The notes under the pieces: model-generated
The model's input: the letters and a program-made list of their open reading frames with translations, nothing else
Databases searched by the model: none
What the model was told of the DNA's origin: nothing
In this document: positions 58,638-64,000 of the stretch, piece after piece
Position numbering within the stretch: position 1 is the first letter of the stretch
How the letters are laid out: every line of letters begins with the position of its first letter
Position numbers and translations under genes: made by a program
Source of the DNA: Polyodon spathula
Lineage: Eukaryota > Chordata > Actinopteri > Acipenseriformes > Polyodontidae
Direction of reading: 5' to 3'
Assembly: GCF_017654505.1 (NCBI RefSeq)
Contig: NC_054553.1
Location: 2,223,001 to 2,287,000, forward strand
DNA: 64,000 bases

Positions 58638-59180
58638 AGTGGAGAGAGAGGGAGGGTGGGAGATACAGAGAAAGACAGTGGAGAGTGAGAAAGTCAGGGA
58701 GTGACAGGGAGAGTGGGAGAGACGGGGAGAGTGGGAGAAACAGGGGAGAGTGGGAAAGACAGGGAGAGACATGGAGAGTGAAATAGACAGGGAGAGACAG
58801 TGGAGAGTGGGAGAGACAGGGAGAGTGGGAGAGATGAGGAGAGTGGGAGAGACAGGGAGAGACAGGGGAGAGTGGGAGAGACAGGGAGAGACGGGAGAAT
58901 GGGAGAGACAGGGAGAGACAGGGGAGAATGGGAGAGACAGGGAGAGACAGGGGAGAGTAGGAGAGACAGGGAGAGTGGGAGAGACAGGGGAGAGTGGGAG
59001 AGACAGGGAGAGACGGGAGAGTGGGAGAGACAGGGAGAGTGGGAGAGACAGGGGATAATTGGAGAGACGGAGAGACAGGGGAGGGTGTGAGAGACAGGGA
59101 GAGACAGGGGAGAGTGTGAGAGACAGGGAGAGACAGTGAAGTGTGTTATAGACAGGGAGAGACAGGGAAGAGTGGGAGTG
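58638..59180. repeat. Purine-rich GGGAGAGACAGG minisatellite
   Basis: About 540 bp of imperfect ~20-bp units combining GGGAGAGACA, GGGGAGAGT and GGGAGAGACGGGAGA. Purines dominate one strand, giving triplex and G-quadruplex potential. The long R/E/G-rich and S/P/L-rich frames are artefacts. Its GGGAGAGTGGGA word is shared with the minus strand of the 21.7-kb array. Confidence 0.95.
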
Positions 59181-59647
59181 AGATGTAAGCAGGTTTCTGT
59201 TGTTTTTAATCCAGGGAACACATTATCCATTGTTTCTTCCTTTATTATTAAGCAATCTGCAGGCATGGGACAGTGGACCTCAATGTACAGAGCCCTCAGG
59301 AATGTTTGTTTTCTGTCACATCTAATTCAGAATGCTTCTTTTAACTGAGGGGCAACTCTGCTCAAGTAAACTCAACACCAGCAGCAGGTACTGCTGCCCA
59401 GACTGATCATGTTAAATGGAATACATGCAAACTGGCTTTAAGAGAGCAGGGGGGTTTGTACAGGTATGGCAGTCAGCCTTTAAGATGTACCTGCTGTGAC
59501 ACAGTTTCACTATTGCAGAAATGGATCCCGCTGTTTCATTTTCTAAATGTCATGATCCATCTGAATTTGTTCAAAGTAAATTTGTGTGCATTTCAAAGAA
59601 TCTGTTTTTTTTTTGTTTTTTTTTTTACCAAATGTATATTAGGTGTT

Positions 59648-59648
<1 letters not shown>
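59181..59648. other. Intergenic DNA, no gene seen
   Basis: Nothing recognised. Confidence 0.4.

Positions 59649-59702
<54 letters not shown>
59649..59702. repeat. (AAT)n microsatellite
   Basis: About 17 uninterrupted copies of AAT. Confidence 0.97.
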
Positions 59703-60258
59703 TCTTGATTATTTAAAAACTGCAATGTTATTTAGGTTTTATCAGAGAAATTCACAACGTGAAACCTTTTTTTTTTTTTTTTTAGAAAGCATTGTATTGT
59801 TTAAGTTCAGTAATGTTAGGTATTACATTTGGTAATGGGTCAGGTCTTTATTACAAATTTGGCTTTCACAAAAATGGCATTTCATGTTTTTTATAGAAGA
59901 AAGCACAGTGGTGCACAAGGTTGTGCCAAAATTCTTTCATTCAGCAAAATACACGGAACATTTCTAGCTCATATTAATATACTGCCATTAATAACTGCAG
60001 CTTCTTCTACCAGTAAAAAGGACACTTATAAACCTATTATTTTATGCTGTTATCACAGCTAATGGTGATACATGCCACAGTAGATTATTTTTTAAATGCA
60101 GTTTGAACAGGTAAATGGGAGTAAATTAGATTGTGTTTGAGCTTAAAAATAAAGGCTGGTGCCGAGGCAGCTAGAGTAGAAAATAATAGGGCATAGCTAC
60201 AGCAGCAAAGCGTTATGTTTGATCCATAGTAGGCACCGGTAATGGATTATTATTATTA

Positions 60259-60770
60259 GGCTTCCCAAGCCAAAGGCTGGGAAGCTTATTGCTATTGTTA
60301 AAGTTTTTTTTTATTTATTTTTTTTTTCCTTTTTTTCTTCCAAAACTTTAAACTGCTGCTGCTTGGAAGATGTGTGACTGATCAGGTTCTGACTTGGCAG
60401 GGAACAAGCTGGATACACTGGCTGACAGATGCTGAAAAACTTTTGCTGCTGCGTCCTTGCAATTGGCACCGTGACGCATTTTTCAATAAAACCTTTCTAA
60501 ATCTTCTCTTGGGAACCGGTGAAGTGATTGATCTGAAACTTGGCATATATCATCAGCATCCAAACCCGCATCAAGTTTGGTTAAATGTGTTAGCTGTGAT
60601 AAATCTTAATGTCGAAATGGCTGCCACAAACTTTAACGAAACGCGCCCTTAACAGCAAACTGCTGCTATTTGAACACTGTTTGACCAACAAACTCCAAAC
60701 TTGGTAGTTATTGTCCCAGTAACAATGGAACACAAATATGTCAAAATGTTTGTTTTATAAAACAAGATGG
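60259..60770 (+). repeat. Possible dispersed repeat with 5' hairpin (unclassified)
   Basis: Starts with a stem-loop (GCTTCCCAAGCC at 60260-60271 against GGCTGGGAAGCT at 60275-60286, 3-base loop, one bulge). It continues with recurring phrases of the type AACTTGGxxxTxATxxTCxx (near 60538 and 60697) and repeated CAAACT, AACTGCTGCT and ATGGCTG words. An open frame of 92 codons (60374-60652) resembles no protein. The recurrence suggests a repeat family, but I cannot assign it. Confidence 0.35.
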
Positions 60771-63033
60771 CTGTCAGGTTGTTATTATTATTATTAATAG
60801 CATTGTCATATTTCAATTGTAATCAAAGTAACTCAGAGGTTCTGTTAGGTTTCTCTTAATTCCTTTTGTCTAAATGATCTGTTTTAATTATTAAACACAC
60901 ATTTAGGGACGGGAAGTATCACATGTGTCTGGACTCATGTTTTAGTGTACAATTAAGAATTTGATTTCAATAATAATAATAATAAAGTACAGATTACTGA
61001 AAGAAAACATGAAAATCTCATTGAAATAATTGCCCAGGTTTACCATGTGTTTGAACTATGCATTTATCATGCTTTGGTTAGCAATGGAGTTTACACACTC
61101 ATTTGTGATTTACCTTGCTTACATGTGCTTTACCATGTTTTGACTATGGTTAAATTAAACACTATAGCGTGACAGGGCGTGTGTCGTTGTGGGATGTCTA
61201 ACAATGACACACACACACACCCCCCAGAGTGAAATTTTGCAATTATGCAATGGCTATGAGGTCATTTGAAATTAAAAACAACTAACAGAAGTAGGTTTAA
61301 AGAGATATGGTCATGGCTATGACATCACATTGCCCATATTAGTGAGAAGGAGGGTGACCCTTGCCATTGTATAATACACTTTGGATACGCACTTTAGCAC
61401 TTTGTTTAGAAAGTCTGGATCAAGCACACAGTCTACCTTAACTGTGCACCTCAAATGAGGCCAGCTCTCACTGCCTCATTGTCCACATGCTTTTCTAAGC
61501 TCAGTTTCTTCATTGATCCATTTGGTTTTTTTTCTTTCTATATGAGCTGATTTACCAACTTGGCAGCCATCACTTTGTGAGGGGCTGAGTCATATGCTAC
61601 CAATCATTAATTCTAAAAACCAAAGGTTCTCCCTTAGGCAAGAAGTGCCCAGCCCTGATTAACACTGAACATTGCAATGGTTCTGTACAAAGGGGCAGTA
61701 AGCCATTGGTAGAGTAACACCACAGTGGTAACATTCACAACGTGTGCTATGGTATATACATACACAACCAAACCATGGCAGTTCCATGGTGACATCATAA
61801 CACCGCTGCAGGAGGTCCACTCTGCAATATTTGTTCCAGATTCATTGTGTTGCCATTGCAGGTAATGCTGAGGTCTGATAATTGATATTATAATGGTACA
61901 CCTATGCTATGCTTTCTTTAAGAGTAGTGTGTTGAAGCCACCATAAAGAAGCAGCACGTCACAATCTGGAGTGCAACGCATGATCAGTATTGCTACTATA
62001 AATCATGAATGCAATGCCATTTTTCAATGTACAGACATTACACTGATCCAGTTGCATCTCTGACTGCAGCCATTTTTCTCACATGGCTCAAAAAGCCTAT
62101 ATTCTGATTTGCAACTTCAAGCAATGAAGTTGCATGCAAATGCAAATTAAGTTGCATGTCACGTGGTGCCATGAAAAATTTGTGTCCAATCAGTGCTGTG
62201 TGACTGGTTGCATGGGTTCAATGCACTGCACAGTGTGTGTGAGAATGCAAGGAGGTTCTGTTCTGTGTGTACGTAGATTCGTGTACGCATTTTGAAAGAG
62301 AATGCTAGACCCCTGAGGACTCGTCCCTTCTCAGACATATGAGATCTAAAACCTACAAAGCAATGTAATAATGAAGACAATTCTTTCCAGAGCTTTTCAA
62401 TCCTCTGCAGCTTACCTCTGATGAACGCTAATCTGACACCTGAAAGGCAACCTGAATGTAACTTTAATTTAACTCAGAGCTTTTCTCATTGCAGGTAATT
62501 CATCCTGCATTGCTCATCAGAGTCTTCCAGGGCTGCTTTTAATTTTTAAAGGAGAGGTGTAATACATTTAAATAAAGAAGACCCACAGAAAGCTGGAGAC
62601 GAATATGCTCCTGCTGCTGACACAGCAATAAAAAAGAATACAAAGGTGGACTGTATATTGAACTTCGTTCCAATGAAACAACTGCAACTCCTGGATCCCT
62701 TTATTACTTTGGATGTAATAATAAACTGGGCGGCAGCCTGACAATTGCAGAGAGAATTTCATTCCGAGTAAACTAATATCTAAAAGCAAGAACTGTTTAC
62801 CCAAGTCCTGCGCAAGCTTTGAGTAAAAAACTTCCCCTGCCATAAGCAGCCATAAGCTAACGAACTTATCAGGACATAGCATCACTGTAGTTTTGGCTTA
62901 CGACTCACCAGTTACAAATAAGGTGCTTGAAAAGGACAACTTGTTCACCTGGCTTTCTTGCACTGAAAGCAAGTCACGTCAATGTATGGTCAATTTATTT
63001 GCATCTGTGTCATTGCAACACTGTTTCAATGAG
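60771..63033. other. Gene desert / possible 5' flank of the terminal gene
   Basis: Mostly AT-rich unique-looking DNA with a short ATT run (60783-60796) and CA run (61207-61221). No exon recognised; it may be an intron of the gene whose exon follows. Confidence 0.4.
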
Positions 63034-63329
63034 GCCCAAGGTGTTGAGGAGCTCCTTGCCTATGCCCTGGTCAACAAGCAGCAGCCAGGCCAGCGTCCCC
63101 TCAGCCAATTACACTGGCAAGGCAGGAGTTTCAACACACCCGGAGGACTCCTCCTCTTCCATTATTGCACTGGTGGTGGTGCTGACTCTGACCTTTGCTG
63201 TAATAATGACATCTCTGGTGTCTTTTTACTGCCACAGGTCAGAGCTAAGGGCGAAGAAACAAAAGAAGGCACAGGAAGAATACGAGAAGGACCACCAGAA
63301 AAGCAACAAACAGCAGAGCACCACGGCAG
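63034..63329 (+). CDS. Internal exon of an unidentified single-pass membrane protein (partial gene)
   Basis: A ~98-codon open exon begins after a possible acceptor (TTTCAATGAG|GCCC, 63033/63034) and ends at the donor GGCAG|GTAGAT (63329/63330), phase 1. It encodes a Ser/Pro-rich stalk with an NYT N-glycosylation sequon, then EDSSSS. A clear hydrophobic helix of about 23 residues follows (63161-63229, starting IIALVVVLTLTFAVIMTSLV). The cytosolic segment is highly charged (CHRSELRAKKQKKAQEEYEK, then DHQKSNKQQ). Positive charges after the helix predict a type I orientation. I do not recognise the family; TNF-receptor-like genes such as EDA2R were considered because they lie in the ZC4H2 region in human, but no diagnostic motif is visible. 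The rest of the gene must lie outside the window. Confidence 0.5.
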
Positions 63330-64000
63330 GTAGATGGCTGCAGAATCCTTAACAAACCCCCTAGGACTTCATTACTGCAAACAAGAGCAATGCGTTTCAC
63401 TCGTGGTAATTAAAACATATTTAAGGGACCCAAGAACATTACGGCTGCTATGAATTCCAGAAGACATTCTATCTTACGAGTAATATATTTTTTAAATATA
63501 TACACTATGTTAAGTGCTGGCTTTGCATATTTAAATCTGATTAGAGAATAGTGCATTTCCATTTAACATTTCTGGGAATGGATTATGTTGAAGAGCCTTG
63601 TTATTTTATACAGAGAAAAATCGTAATTGAATTGCTGTTTGTTGGATTATTCTCTATCTAAAGGACTGACTGTACCCTCGGTGTAAACAGGACAGTTTTA
63701 GGAAATGCCACATACTTTGATTAGCAACGTTTTAGTGTTTTTGTGTTCTAAAATTGTTTGTGCTTTTTCTTTTTAATGCAAAAAAAAAAAAAAACAGAGA
63801 TTACTGGCAATGCCTAGCCCAAATAACTGCAGATCAGTGTCTAGTTTATAGAGGTTTTGTGCACAATGCATACAGTAACTATAACTGTCACCAAGTTATT
63901 AATTATTATCTTCAAATTGTGTATCAATTTATATGTAAAAAATATATCCAGTATATGTAACTGAAATGACTGCACATACTCTGGAGTTTTCAATCATGTA
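63330..64000 (+). other. Probable intron following the membrane-protein exon
   Basis: AT-rich with a poly-A run at about 63779-63794. No further exon with splice sites and coding content is visible before the window ends. Confidence 0.4.

Noticed and set aside
58694..59266. 190-codon Ser/Leu/Pro-rich frame
   Set aside because: Complement of the GGGAGAGACAGG minisatellite.

Overview
The window is animal nuclear DNA, most likely from a ray-finned fish. It has intron-containing genes with GT-AG splice sites and an exceptional density of microsatellites. It also carries decayed LINEs of the L2/CR1/Rex type, tRNA-derived CORE-SINEs and short inverted-repeat DNA transposons. A non-teleost fish such as a sturgeon, gar or bowfin is possible, but I cannot prove it from sequence alone. 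There is no prokaryotic or organellar content. Almost all long open frames are low-complexity repeats read as codons.

One complete gene is certain: ZC4H2, on the plus strand at 13963-18398. It has five coding exons joined at canonical splice sites and encodes 224 residues ending in the C4H2 zinc finger. Just upstream (13771-13840) are two ACTACAA-type promoter motifs facing opposite ways, plus an octamer. About 3.3 kb further upstream, a GC-rich island (about 10460-10960) holds a possible first exon on the minus strand. In human, ZC3H12B starts head-to-head with ZC4H2, so this could be its promoter end; that is inference from synteny only.

Layout. 1-9.5 kb: a composite TG/TA array, a decayed minus-strand LINE (2008-3190), a second LINE fragment (7495-8090), a perfect hairpin (3859-3902), and TA and poly-G tracts. 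9.6-13.9 kb: GC-rich promoter-like DNA, one minus-strand SINE, an unidentified exon-like stretch and the ZC4H2 promoter. 14-19.2 kb: ZC4H2. 19.7-20.9 kb: three coding relics. One is unidentified; the other two are TCP1/CCT1 chaperonin pieces that lie back to back in opposite orientation. 21.7-25.1 kb: a polypyrimidine tract, tRNA-like SINE heads, a 1.2-kb minisatellite with a 30/33-bp unit, an AT core flanked by inverted arms and a hAT-like relic. 25-63 kb: a gene desert with scattered repeats. It includes one CORE-SINE, a 115-bp ATT/AAT palindrome, two or three MITEs, a perfect 384-bp GT run and a purine-rich minisatellite. 63.03-63.33 kb: one exon of an unidentified single-pass membrane protein that continues beyond the window.

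I found no CRISPR array, operon or novel multi-gene system. The most interesting material is structural: inverted-repeat elements, two SINE copies sharing a body but with different 3' tails, the inverted TCP1 exon relics, and the bidirectional-looking architecture upstream of ZC4H2.
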